From an uncultured Lachnospiraceae bacterium (GTDB lineage: Bacteria; Bacillota; Clostridia; Lachnospirales; Lachnospiraceae), in contig CANRDO010000002.1 of the NCBI GenBank assembly GCA_947629385.1, forward strand, positions 62,001 to 126,000: 64,000 nucleotides of DNA, given 5' to 3'. The position numbers and the translations under genes were made by a program. The notes beneath the pieces are model-generated. The model had not been told where the DNA came from. It saw only the letters and a program-made list of their open reading frames with translations, and did not search any database. Position 1 is the first letter of the stretch. Each line of letters begins with the position of its first letter. Shown piece after piece: positions 8,230 through 16,618 of this stretch.

Positions 8230-8619
8230 CTACCATTCCCTCGCGGCCAGCTTCACGATCAGACTTTGATCAGCCGGCAGCCAGTCCACACTGTCGAGTG
8301 TCTCATGCGTCAGCCAGCGCGCCGCCTCATGCTCTTTCAGAACCAGACGCCCGGACTTGATCGTACACAGAAAGCAGTCCATCGAGAGATGGAATTTCGG
8401 ATAATCGTACTCGACCGTGTCCAGAAGCTCGCCGACCTCGATCTGCGTGTCCAGCTCCTCCATGATCTCGCGCGCCAGCGCCTCCTGCGGCGTCTCACCC
8501 GGCTCTACCTTCCCGCCCGGAAATTCCCAGCCGCCCTCAAACTCCCCGTACCCGCGCTGGGTGGCGAAGACCTTGTTGTCATGGATGATGATGGCGGCGA
8601 CGACTTTGATGGTTTTCAT
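8230..8619 (-). CDS. mutT: NUDIX hydrolase, MutT-like (8-oxo-dGTP type)
   Basis: 129 residues, normal for MutT. The NUDIX box runs G36, E42, R50-E51, E54-E55 in GGKVEPGETPQEALAREIMEEL; the usual glycine after EEx is aspartate (D57), a tolerated variant. WEFPGG before the box and the C-terminal WL-x-AD are typical of 8-oxo-dGTPases and CTP pyrophosphohydrolases. It removes oxidised nucleoside triphosphates from the pool. It lies 121 bases downstream of the PLD-helicase gene on the same strand, a spacing that contains a palindrome, so it may be transcribed separately. Confidence 0.9.
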   Translation of the reverse strand: MKTIKVVAAIIIHDNKVFATQRGYGEFEGGWEFPGGKVEPGETPQEALAREIMEELDTQIEVGELLDTVEYDYPKFHLSMDCFLCTIKSGRLVLKEHEAARWLTHETLDSVDWLPADQSLIVKLAAREW

Positions 8620-8707
8620 GATATCCTCCTGCTGTATATTCTGTTCTGTATTTTGCCGTGTAATATACTCTGCGTTTTGCTATGTATTTCTTTTCACATA
8701 ACTTCAA

Positions 8708-8724
8708 ATTGACTCTGAGTCAAT
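8708..8724 (-). promoter_or_regulatory. Perfect 17-base palindrome upstream of the NUDIX gene
   Basis: ATTGACTC, one central base, GAGTCAAT. Read leftwards it contains a TTGACT -35 with a weak TATGTG 17 bases on (8700-8695), so it could be an operator over the NUDIX promoter. No regulator family was identified. Confidence 0.45.
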
Positions 8725-8739
8725 ACATTTGTTCAAAGC

Positions 8740-11679
8740 TTATCCATTTACAATATACTCATATATATCCTCCCGGACAGGCGTGTCCAGGATCCACTCG
8801 ATCTCAACAGCCGTTTTATCCGTATTTTCCATTATAAATTCTTTCGCCTGTCCGCTGGCTTTCATTCGTCCGAGGTAATAGAATTCTTTTGAGATCTTGT
8901 CCTCTTTGTTTTTTCTGACAAAAAGCTCGACCTTAATGCCCCTCTCCTCAGCTTTCAGGAAATTCTGCACGTCCTCAGACTCCATCGTACGGCTCTGCTT
9001 TGAGATCGCAATCAGCCTGCTCGAACTCGTAAAATGATCCTCGTATTTGATCGTATCCTGAATGTCCTCTGCCTTGTCATAGTTAATAAACACGGGGAAC
9101 GTCCTCGTATATTTATCGTACTTATATCCGCCGATATTCAGCGGGACTTCATTGTTCTTCCAGTTCAGGAGACGGCACGCATCTTCGTAAGTATACTTCT
9201 GATACAGGACAAGCGCCGTATCCTGATAGCCATCACTGTAATTAGCCTTGTATCTGGCGATGCCGAAATCGACCAGTTCCTTCACGATCTGATGGAATTC
9301 CGGATTCCTCAGCATGCTCTGCATTTCATCCGGCGTCCTGTAATCGCCCGTCTGCCCGTCCTTCTGCAGGAAAATGCAGTCCTCGTATGTCTTCTTTCCC
9401 GAACCCGCCGGGAATTCATTCGTCATCACATTGACCACACTGTTTTCCGCCATTTCGGTCATCTGAATCCCATACTCACTGTGCAGGGTATTCCTCAGCC
9501 TGCTCATAACCTTATACGGATACTGCAGCATTCGCTCCAGAAGAACCAGTTCATGAACACGCTTCCCGCTTGCAAGTTTTTTGGAGATAAACTCCACTAT
9601 TTTTTCTTCCGTCTCACTCAGACGCACTTTATAGTCCTTCTCATACTTCACCAGAAACTTGTAATATGATCCGAGACTATTGTTGTCAAAAATGCGCAGT
9701 ACATCCATCTCGCCGTATTTATCAAAATCGGCCAGCGACGGAATACGCCCGAGTTTATTTTTCAGGTTCGTATAATTTTCTCTGATCAGCTTTATATCGC
9801 TGAAATTTGCGGCGTCAATCGCCGAGAAAATACGTTTCCGCGATATCTCGTCAAAATGAATCGTGGAAGAACCCGGTATAATACGTTCGCCCTCCAACAC
9901 ATATCTGCGAATGTTGTCCTTATTGTAACTGCGATCCCCAGACAATGCGATTGGAATCATAAAGTTGTTCTTGTAATTGCCGATGAAATCCAGCACCACG
10001 ACATATTCTTTATTCTCCGCCTTTCGCAGGCCACGCCCCAGCTGCTGGACAAAGACGATCGGCGACTCCGTCGGACGAAGCATGATCACTTGATTGATTT
10101 CCGGAATATCCACACCCTCGTTAAAGATATCTACGGTAAAAATATAGTCCAGCTGGTTCTCCGCATTTTCCGATACAAGGCGCTCCACCGCCGCTTCTCT
10201 CTTTTCCGGGCCATCGTCTCCAGTCAGAGCCAATGTGCGAAAACCCCGTTCATTGAATTTCCCACTCAGCGCAACAGCCTCTTTCCTGGAACTGCAGAAC
10301 ACAAGACCTTTTACACGGTCTCCGCTGTACCCGTAATATTTCGCCTGCTCCAGTACATAGTTCACCCGATCGTCCGAAGTCAGTCTGTTAAAGTCACGCA
10401 GACCGGTCTCCTCATCCACTGTCTCACCGTCAATCTGCAGATCTGTGATACCGAAGTAGTGAAACGGACAGAGCAAATCCTCCTCCATCGCCTGCTGAAG
10501 TCGGATTTCACAGGCAATATTATGGTCGAACGCCTGATAGACATCATAGCTGTCCGTGCGTTCCGGCGAAGCTGTCATCCCAAGCCAGAACTGCGGGCGG
10601 AAATAATCGATGATATTCTGATAGCTCACGGCGCCAATCCTGTGGACCTCGTCAATGATGATCGTCTGGAATTCATCTTTGCGAAAACGTTCCCGAATCT
10701 CCCTTTTAGCCATCATCTGCATCGTGGAAAACAGATAATCTGCATCAAAATTTTTGGAATTGCCCGAAAGCAAGCCAAATGTCTTTGTCTTTCCAAAAAC
10801 ATTTTTGTAGCTGGCAATTGCCTGTCGAGCGATCTGCTCCCTATGCACAAGGAACAACACCTTCCCCTGTGCTTCCTCCCGCATCGCAAAGGCAGATGCG
10901 TAAGTCTTTCCGGTTCCGGTCGCAGAAATCAGAAGTGCTCGCTTTTCTCCACTCGCCCTCAGCTTTTTCAGATTTGAAATAAAATCAAGCTGCATGGAAT
11001 TCGGCATCAGGCGATAAGCTTCGAGCGAAGTAACTTCTGTCTTTTTTGCAATTTCACGCTGCTTTTTGATTACATTATATTTCAGCGTATACTGCTCAAT
11101 AAAATCATTGTAGGAATGAGTTGATTGGGAATTCCAAAGCTGTTCAAACTCCTTCACAACCTCCTGTGCATATTCACCCTGTTCTGTCGATACCAGTTTC
11201 GTATTCCACTCACGATTTTTCGTCAGCGCACTGAGCGTCATATTCGAGCTTCCTATGATGATTCTGTAAATCTCCTCATTGCGGAAAATATATCCCTTTG
11301 TGTGAAAACCTTCATGCGCTTCGTCAACAGAATAAAGTTTTATCGTGACATTTTTTAACTCCGCAAGCTTCGCCAGCGCCTTGGGTTCGCTGAAATTCAG
11401 GTAATCCGTCGTGAGGATACGTCCGGGAATGTTTTTCCTTTCCAGTTCCTTGAACGTCTGAAGCAGAGGCGTAATGCCGCTCATCGTCACAAATGCCACA
11501 CTGATAGAAAATTCCTCGCACGCCAAAAGCTCACTCTCAATTGAGGTGAGCACTTTCCGGCCTTCTTTGTAATTGTTCGATACAAACTGCGGTTTGAATG
11601 CAAGGTTTGATGTGACCGAAGCATCGAGGAAAGCGGTGCGCAGGCCACGATCTATCTCTGTAGCAATTTTTTGATTCAT
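8740..11679 (-). CDS. PLD nuclease - superfamily 2 helicase - DUF3427 protein
   Basis: 979 residues. An N-terminal phospholipase-D-like domain carries a single HxK motif (H126, K128 in GFHTKGYIF) and GSSNMT, the catalytic pattern of the PLD nuclease superfamily. An SF2 helicase core follows: Walker A ATGTGKT at 253-259, DEVH at 343-346, GMTASPERTD, then the C-lobe with VDIFNEGVDIP and QLGRGLRKA. The C-terminal third matches the layout of DUF3427 proteins. These ATP-driven nuclease-helicases recur in defence islands and in DNA-repair contexts; the exact role is unknown. GAGGA precedes the ATG. The neighbours are NUDIX and OLD-like ATPase genes, but gaps of 121 and 208 bases argue against one tight operon. 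Confidence 0.9.
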   Translation of the reverse strand: MNQKIATEIDRGLRTAFLDASVTSNLAFKPQFVSNNYKEGRKVLTSIESELLACEEFSISVAFVTMSGITPLLQTFKELERKNIPGRILTTDYLNFSEPKALAKLAELKNVTIKLYSVDEAHEGFHTKGYIFRNEEIYRIIIGSSNMTLSALTKNREWNTKLVSTEQGEYAQEVVKEFEQLWNSQSTHSYNDFIEQYTLKYNVIKKQREIAKKTEVTSLEAYRLMPNSMQLDFISNLKKLRASGEKRALLISATGTGKTYASAFAMREEAQGKVLFLVHREQIARQAIASYKNVFGKTKTFGLLSGNSKNFDADYLFSTMQMMAKREIRERFRKDEFQTIIIDEVHRIGAVSYQNIIDYFRPQFWLGMTASPERTDSYDVYQAFDHNIACEIRLQQAMEEDLLCPFHYFGITDLQIDGETVDEETGLRDFNRLTSDDRVNYVLEQAKYYGYSGDRVKGLVFCSSRKEAVALSGKFNERGFRTLALTGDDGPEKREAAVERLVSENAENQLDYIFTVDIFNEGVDIPEINQVIMLRPTESPIVFVQQLGRGLRKAENKEYVVVLDFIGNYKNNFMIPIALSGDRSYNKDNIRRYVLEGERIIPGSSTIHFDEISRKRIFSAIDAANFSDIKLIRENYTNLKNKLGRIPSLADFDKYGEMDVLRIFDNNSLGSYYKFLVKYEKDYKVRLSETEEKIVEFISKKLASGKRVHELVLLERMLQYPYKVMSRLRNTLHSEYGIQMTEMAENSVVNVMTNEFPAGSGKKTYEDCIFLQKDGQTGDYRTPDEMQSMLRNPEFHQIVKELVDFGIARYKANYSDGYQDTALVLYQKYTYEDACRLLNWKNNEVPLNIGGYKYDKYTRTFPVFINYDKAEDIQDTIKYEDHFTSSSRLIAISKQSRTMESEDVQNFLKAEERGIKVELFVRKNKEDKISKEFYYLGRMKASGQAKEFIMENTDKTAVEIEWILDTPVREDIYEYIVNG

Positions 11680-11887
11680 AAAAATTCCTCACAAACCGTT
11701 AGCTCATAAGCTTAAAACCTCAGAATATTTTCGTTTCTCCTAATGCTTAGTAAAATTATACTATCACATTCATTCACTATAGTAGAATAATTTTATAGCT
11801 TTATATAACGATCCCCACAAAGTCCCTGTGAACATTTGAATTCATCACTGAGCCTATATTATAATATTGCTTCATTTGATGTTTTTA

Positions 11888-13459
11888 TTATTCTATGGAA
11901 TTAATTATGTCGAACCCTGTCTTAGATGCAACATAATTATATGCTTTTACAAATTCTTCTGCAAATATTTTTACTTCGTTTGTATTTCTTTTTTTCCATT
12001 CCGTTATAAACTTAGAGTAAGATCTTCCAGCATTTTCTTTTTGACCTTCAAACCAATTCTTAATATCTTTAATATTTGTCAATCGATTGGGATAATCTCT
12101 AAAACATACATTCTTTGCATAACCACTCAGTGAATTATCCCAAAAGTCATCGGTCTCTTCTAAGTCAAATAGCATATCATAAATCATCCGCTCAGGAGCT
12201 AACATGGTAGGCAAAAATACGAAATTCTTATCTTTAGGATAATTTATCCAACCCTGCTTTGGGTTCTTTACGTCTCCATCAAGAACAACAATATTGTTTA
12301 GAAACTCCGGAACTTTATGCTGATACATCGTTTTGTATACAGACCACGATAAATCCATACCCGTAACAAATTTTATCCTTTCCCTTATACTTTTTGGCAA
12401 AAAACTTTTGCAAAACAACATACCAATATTATCTTCACAATATACTTTTATTTTTGAGGGCAATTCTTTTCTGCCAGCAGCAACATTAAGATTATTCTCA
12501 ATATCTCTTAATGTCGGATTTTCTGTCACTCTAATCTTTCCTCCAACTTTCCATAAGTAGGTAATACTATTTCTATTATTATATTTACCTGTTTTAAGAT
12601 AATTTATTACTGACATTGAGTGTGTTGTAAAAAAATATTGCAAATTATATTTTTGAGACGAATCATACATAAATTCAATAAGTTTCTCTTGTGCTGCTGG
12701 ATATAACGTACTTTCTACTTCATCAATACATATTACGCCACCTTTATATTCTTTAGGATATTTATTCTTTAATCGAATCATAGATAACACTGCTAAAATA
12801 ATTCGTCCAACATTGTCCTGCCCTGCCGAAATTGTCCATGCATCCGTCGTCTCTGTTTCAGGGCCTAATGTGTGTTTATTAGATCCGTTTCCACTAGAAA
12901 TGTCCTGAACTTCCTTTATCTCTTCTATACAAATAAGTATTTGATTATGCATTTTAACGTAAAAATCTTTTTCTTCTATAGTCAATTCAGATGGACTTAT
13001 TTGTAATCTTTTTTCCTCACCCATTGGAAGCAGTCGTTTCATACTTAAATAGATAACAGGGCACTGAATATAATTCATATCTTTCTCTCGTCCTTCGGTA
13101 GACCAGAATCGTAACTTCCCCGTATCTTTTCGTTTCTCACTCACGCACGTATAGGTATGCTTAGGATAAATTTGTTGATTCACCTGTAAAGACCACATAT
13201 GCTCTCCTGGAACATCAAATTTTTCCGAAAACTTAAACTTGTCACTCATAGGAGAATTGAACTCTTTTCCTCCAATAAGTGGCTGTTCAGCTGACATTGA
13301 TCCTGTTTTCAGCGTAAATGGATGTGCAATCATCCCAAGCAATGTTGTTTTCATTGCTCCATTTTTCCCTATTATCGCATTTACCGGTTTATTAAAATTT
13401 ATTGTAACATCTTCCAGTCCTCGAAACTTCTTAATATAGATTTTTTCGATTATTCTCAT
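11888..13459 (-). CDS. OLD-like AAA ATPase with C-terminal TOPRIM-type nuclease motifs
   Basis: 523 residues. The N-terminal ABC-type ATPase has Walker A GKNGAMKTT (31-39), a signature-like ISAGQDN (210-216), Walker B ICIDEVES (243-250) and an H-loop TTHS (278-281). After residue 335 comes a TOPRIM-like pattern: E342 in VYCEDN and the acidic pair D394/D396 in VVLDGDV. This architecture is that of OLD (overcoming lysogenization defect) family nucleases. The gene follows a Dam-type methylase by 16 bases and is probably co-transcribed. Codon use is strongly A+T-rich. Together they look like a modification-plus-nuclease cassette; the pairing is an inference from position. Confidence 0.82.
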   Translation of the reverse strand: MRIIEKIYIKKFRGLEDVTINFNKPVNAIIGKNGAMKTTLLGMIAHPFTLKTGSMSAEQPLIGGKEFNSPMSDKFKFSEKFDVPGEHMWSLQVNQQIYPKHTYTCVSEKRKDTGKLRFWSTEGREKDMNYIQCPVIYLSMKRLLPMGEEKRLQISPSELTIEEKDFYVKMHNQILICIEEIKEVQDISSGNGSNKHTLGPETETTDAWTISAGQDNVGRIILAVLSMIRLKNKYPKEYKGGVICIDEVESTLYPAAQEKLIEFMYDSSQKYNLQYFFTTHSMSVINYLKTGKYNNRNSITYLWKVGGKIRVTENPTLRDIENNLNVAAGRKELPSKIKVYCEDNIGMLFCKSFLPKSIRERIKFVTGMDLSWSVYKTMYQHKVPEFLNNIVVLDGDVKNPKQGWINYPKDKNFVFLPTMLAPERMIYDMLFDLEETDDFWDNSLSGYAKNVCFRDYPNRLTNIKDIKNWFEGQKENAGRSYSKFITEWKKRNTNEVKIFAEEFVKAYNYVASKTGFDIINSIE

Positions 13460-13475
13460 TAGTTAGCCTTCCCTT

Positions 13476-14345
13476 TTATCGTATGTTTATGCATATGTTG
13501 TTTCTTTTTAGCTCTTCGTTCGAAGGGCAATAGCTATTATTTGGAAAAATAATTAATTCGCTTGCTATTCTCTTTTTGGCAACACTATAACTTAAATCGT
13601 ATTGTTTGACATTATATCCATCATAAATTTTTACTATCTCTGGTGCATTATCATAAGTTATCATCCAACTACATTTAACATGTTCTCTAATTAAACGCTC
13701 AATGCGCTTATGATCAGATAACGAAAAGTAATTCATATATAATTGTTTTCCCTTTTGAAAATATGGCGGATCAAAATACACCAACGCTTTATCACCATAT
13801 TTAGGTATATAGTTAACAATCAAACTATTTACATCTTTATTATAAATAGATATATCAGACTTCCTTTTTCCAATCTCTATAACTTTTTTTGCTAAAGCTT
13901 CTCTATTAAACCTAGCGTCTAATTTCCAAACACCATTTTGCTGCTTTCCTCCAATAGGGCCTCCATTGATTATTCCTGATCGATTTGTTCTATTTAAATA
14001 GAATGCAGCAAAGCCCAATTCAAAACTATATCTATTGGACCCTCTTAAAATTTCTTTCTGTCTTTCCCATTCATCAATACTAAGGGGCACATTATATACA
14101 TAATCAATAAATCTTCTATTCTCATTCAAAACAGCTTTCCAAAACGAAGCAATGGCTTTATCATAATCATTTATTACTATATGACTTACCAAATTATTAA
14201 AAAGTAAGTCCAATGCTATGCCTGCTCCTCCTCCAAATGGTTCTACATATGTACCGCCTTGTAAATTCAATTTTTTAATCATCAATTCCATGAATGGAGC
14301 GAGTTTTCCTTTTCCGCCAGGGTATCTTAATGGTGAATAAAACAT
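13476..14345 (-). CDS. Dam-type DNA adenine-N6 methyltransferase (class D12)
   Basis: About 289 residues. The ATG at 14345 follows an AAGGAGGGGGG tract and gives the standard N-terminus MFYSPLRYPGGKGK; a longer frame to 14414 adds 23 unlikely residues. Motif I is VEPFGGGAG (34-42), the catalytic motif IV is DPPY (192-195), and LNRTNRSGI is typical of the D12 class. It should methylate adenine within a short target, perhaps GATC as in Dam and DpnM, but the target cannot be read from sequence. A promoter lies at 14371-14399. No restriction endonuclease of the usual type is adjacent; the next gene is the ATPase-TOPRIM protein. Confidence 0.93.
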   Translation of the reverse strand: MFYSPLRYPGGKGKLAPFMELMIKKLNLQGGTYVEPFGGGAGIALDLLFNNLVSHIVINDYDKAIASFWKAVLNENRRFIDYVYNVPLSIDEWERQKEILRGSNRYSFELGFAAFYLNRTNRSGIINGGPIGGKQQNGVWKLDARFNREALAKKVIEIGKRKSDISIYNKDVNSLIVNYIPKYGDKALVYFDPPYFQKGKQLYMNYFSLSDHKRIERLIREHVKCSWMITYDNAPEIVKIYDGYNVKQYDLSYSVAKKRIASELIIFPNNSYCPSNEELKRNNICINIR

Positions 14346-14370
14346 ATTCCCCCCTCCTTCCCTAAAAATT

Positions 14371-14399
14371 ATATTAATTTTATCATAGGACATTGTCAA
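14371..14399 (-). promoter_or_regulatory. Promoter of the methylase / ATPase-TOPRIM operon
   Basis: Perfect TTGACA (14399-14394), 17 bases, TAATAT (14376-14371); a TATAAT overlaps a few bases downstream. The leader to the ATG at 14345 is about 20 bases. Confidence 0.65.
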
Positions 14400-14491
14400 T
14401 AACAATTCGATCATATATTATTCATTTTTCACCATATGTCTTTTCCCATATAATTTCAAATCATACTAAACCATTGTCTATAAAACCTTCA

Positions 14492-14575
14492 CACCTTCCT
14501 CTCCTACTCCTTCAGCTCCCCCTTCTCTCTCAGTAATCCGCCAACATCCGCAGAACATTACGCCATTTCCCTTCC
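14492..14575 (-). pseudogene. Decayed 3' fragment of a DUF45 (YgjP-like) metallopeptidase gene
   Basis: Read on the minus strand this encodes GKWRNVLRMLADY, then an in-frame stop and a one-base deletion. It matches the end of the intact DUF45 protein at 17416-18096 (RFWTIVAEMLPDYRERRRRLKEW). At DNA level the last 45-50 bases are about 80% identical to 17418-17468. The fragment directly abuts the stop codon of the PD-(D/E)xK nuclease gene at 14577. It is too short to function and appears to mark an insertion or recombination junction. Confidence 0.7.
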
Positions 14576-14576
14576 A

Positions 14577-15002
14577 TCACACAAAATCTGTATATCTCCT
14601 GGTCCCCACAGCCAGCCTGGGATACCTTCTTTTATATCCCCTGTACTCTGACCCGCGAATCTGATGTGTAGAAACCTTGTGCAAAACAACACGCGGGAGG
14701 ATGTCATATCCCTTCAGCTCATCTCTGCATCTGGAAATAGTAACGTCAATCTGCTCCAATGCATCCATCAGATCAGAACCCTTTAATTCAATAAAAAATG
14801 CACTTGGTTTTGGAACTGTCAATGCCTCCACAACATAATCGCATCGTTTTTCATCGTTGCCTTTTATGATACCCCCATCCACATGATACTGATATACCGC
14901 AACTCTGGAGTCATTGCACAGTCGATGTTCGTTTCCGTTCTCCTGCGAAACTACCACTGCCTGTTTTTGACTGCAAGAGGAATATTTCCTGTCAAAGATC
15001 AT
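14577..15002 (-). CDS. Small PD-(D/E)xK nuclease-like protein paired with an ATPase
   Basis: 141 residues. The pattern D55 in KRCDYVVEAL, then E72 and K74 in AFFIELKG, with Q84 in ALEQI, fits the core of a PD-(D/E)xK nuclease (D, beta strand, ExK, then a helix with Q). The Arg/Tyr-rich C-terminus could contact DNA or RNA. The start overlaps the stop of the upstream ATPase gene in ATGA, so the two are coupled and probably form a complex. The name of the family was not recognised. Function as a phage-defence effector is inferred from the ATPase pairing and the island context. Confidence 0.65.
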   Translation of the reverse strand: MIFDRKYSSCSQKQAVVVSQENGNEHRLCNDSRVAVYQYHVDGGIIKGNDEKRCDYVVEALTVPKPSAFFIELKGSDLMDALEQIDVTISRCRDELKGYDILPRVVLHKVSTHQIRGSEYRGYKRRYPRLAVGTRRYTDFV

Positions 15003-16294
15003 AGCGATTCACCTCGCTGATATTCCAAATCAAACAGTTTCTCGTACAACTCATTTATCTCGACCGAGGCTCCGTCGATCACCTCATTCACGATCAGGCC
15101 GCCTTCTGCCTCATCCTCGATGCAAGGCTGCATCCTCCCGTCTTGCAGATAATACGCGTTGTAATCGTTCTTCACATGATATCGTTCGCTGATCACATCG
15201 CATACCTGACGTTTAAGACCGGGCTTTTGCGCCAGATAATTCGCATAGATCAGGTTATTCAACGCTCCCAGAATATACGGACTATGCGTGGTGAGAAAGA
15301 TGCTGTTCGACTGATTATAAACCAGCGCAAGAAGTTCAACCACGTCCTTCTGCGCCTGCGGATATAAATGGGATTCCGGTTCTTCCAATATAATAAAGGC
15401 CTTTCTGTTATAAAGAACCAGATGCAGCAGGATATTAAAGATCCACACTGTTTCCTGCTGACCGGAGGATGTATAGTTTATTTTGATAAAATGGCTCTCG
15501 TCAAGATACAGTCTCTCCTCATTATCGGAATACTTATATTTTCCACGCAGGACTTTTTCGATCAGAAGCAGCATTTCCTTTATAAGCGGCATGTCAATTT
15601 CCGCGCCCGGAATATTAATATCCTTCCTCTGCGCGATCAGTCCATCCGTTCCTTCTGTGAATAACGGGCGAATTTTTAGAATGCGTTCAATATATTTCTG
15701 TGTGCAGAAATCAATGCTCCTTTTTTGCTCGTCATCCATTGTGGCAAACATATAGTTTAACTGAGAGGTCAATAATGTGATCAAACTTCGGCCGGCAGGA
15801 ATGAATATGCATTCCTGCGCATCGTGAAACAATTCTGTGATTCTGTTCTTCAGATCGACAGCATTTATGTTTCTCTTTTCCTCCTGTTCAGCCAGCAGAT
15901 CATTGATGTTCCGGCTGAACTCGAACCATACAAACGCCGGTGCTAAATATTCTGCTTCATTCTGCAGTTTCAGAGTAACTTCCATATACGTATCACCGGC
16001 GTACTCATACCGCAGCTTCATATCCGAAGACATGCTCCCGGACGACCCAAACAACTGCAAAAACTTATTTCTCAGTGTACTTGTAACATCCGGAATTACT
16101 TCCCCGCCGTTTTTAAGCAGTGCTCTTTTCAAAATGACCTCATAAATATCATCTTTGATCGTCCTGCAAAAATACACGCTTTTCGCAATCGTGCTTTTTC
16201 CGGAAGCCTGTACTCCTGTCAAAACAGTAAAATTATCTATCTCCATTGTACATTCTTTAATCGGTCCGAGGTTGTGAATCACCATTTTTGCCAC
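14999..16294 (-). CDS. AAA_15/AAA_21-type ABC ATPase, partner of the PD-(D/E)xK protein
   Basis: About 431 residues. GTG at 16294 follows GGGAGG by eight bases and gives VAKMVIHNLGPIKE; the longer frame from 16360 would start upstream of the promoter's -10. Walker A is GVQASGKST (27-35), signature SSGQQE (276-281), Walker B FIILEEPES (300-308), H-loop TTHSP (335-339). Such ATPases act as sensors or motors with nuclease partners in OLD-like, Septu-like and related defence systems. The partner here is a PD-(D/E)xK protein rather than HNH or TOPRIM. The gene has its own promoter at 16332-16360. Confidence 0.85.
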   Translation of the reverse strand: MAKMVIHNLGPIKECTMEIDNFTVLTGVQASGKSTIAKSVYFCRTIKDDIYEVILKRALLKNGGEVIPDVTSTLRNKFLQLFGSSGSMSSDMKLRYEYAGDTYMEVTLKLQNEAEYLAPAFVWFEFSRNINDLLAEQEEKRNINAVDLKNRITELFHDAQECIFIPAGRSLITLLTSQLNYMFATMDDEQKRSIDFCTQKYIERILKIRPLFTEGTDGLIAQRKDINIPGAEIDMPLIKEMLLLIEKVLRGKYKYSDNEERLYLDESHFIKINYTSSGQQETVWIFNILLHLVLYNRKAFIILEEPESHLYPQAQKDVVELLALVYNQSNSIFLTTHSPYILGALNNLIYANYLAQKPGLKRQVCDVISERYHVKNDYNAYYLQDGRMQPCIEDEAEGGLIVNEVIDGASVEINELYEKLFDLEYQRGESL

Positions 16295-16331
16295 GAGTTT
16301 TCCCTCCCAGCCTGTTATAATCTGTGTAATA

Positions 16332-16360
16332 ATTATACATGATACCCCATAAGAGTACAA
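16332..16360 (-). promoter_or_regulatory. Promoter of the ATPase / PD-(D/E)xK operon
   Basis: TTGTAC (16360-16355), 17 bases, perfect TATAAT (16337-16332), about 35 bases before the GTG start. It shows that the cassette carries its own transcription signal. Confidence 0.7.
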
Positions 16361-16407
16361 TCAAAAATTTGACAGGACAGCCAACGCCAGAATAAATTTC
16401 AACTCAT

Positions 16408-16503
16408 ACCTTCCTCCCCACTCCTTCAGCATCTTCCTTCTCTCCCAATAATCCCGCAGCTGCAAAGATATTGTTTTCCGCGAAGAGCGGATAAATGTGT
16501 AGA
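16408..16503 (-). pseudogene. Internally deleted fragment of a DUF45 (YgjP-like) gene
   Basis: On the minus strand one frame reads TFIRSSRKTISLQLR joined directly to DYWERRKMLKEWGGRY. The first half matches the N-terminus (TLIRSSRKTISLQLRE) and the second the C-terminus (DYRERRRRLKEWGRRV) of the intact DUF45 protein at 17416-18096. About 140 codons are missing, and the frame is kept through the junction. It lies just upstream of the ATPase/PD-(D/E)xK promoter, so that cassette has a DUF45 relic on both sides. Confidence 0.75.
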
Positions 16504-16524
16504 CGTAGTATCACAGAGTGCCGC

Positions 16525-16602
16525 TTGACACTTCGTTTTCTCTTTTTTATAATGTTTCTGATACCTGAAATCCCGCAGATATAAGCGGGGAAATCTGTCA
16601 GG
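16525..16602 (+). promoter_or_regulatory. Consensus promoter and structured leader of a Big_2 secreted protein
   Basis: TTGACA (16525-16530), exactly 17 bases, TATAAT (16548-16553): a perfect consensus promoter. The short leader can fold into a two-part hairpin, CCTGA (16564-16568) with TCAGG (16598-16602) enclosing CCCGC (16572-16576) with GCGGG (16585-16589), placed just before AGGAGG at 16607-16612. No known riboswitch was recognised. Confidence 0.7.
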
Positions 16603-16618
16603 CTCAGGAGGAGAAGAT

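Noticed and set aside
13476..14345. Conventional type II restriction-modification system
   Set aside because: The methylase is clear, but the adjacent gene is an ATPase-TOPRIM protein and no ordinary restriction endonuclease gene lies next to it.
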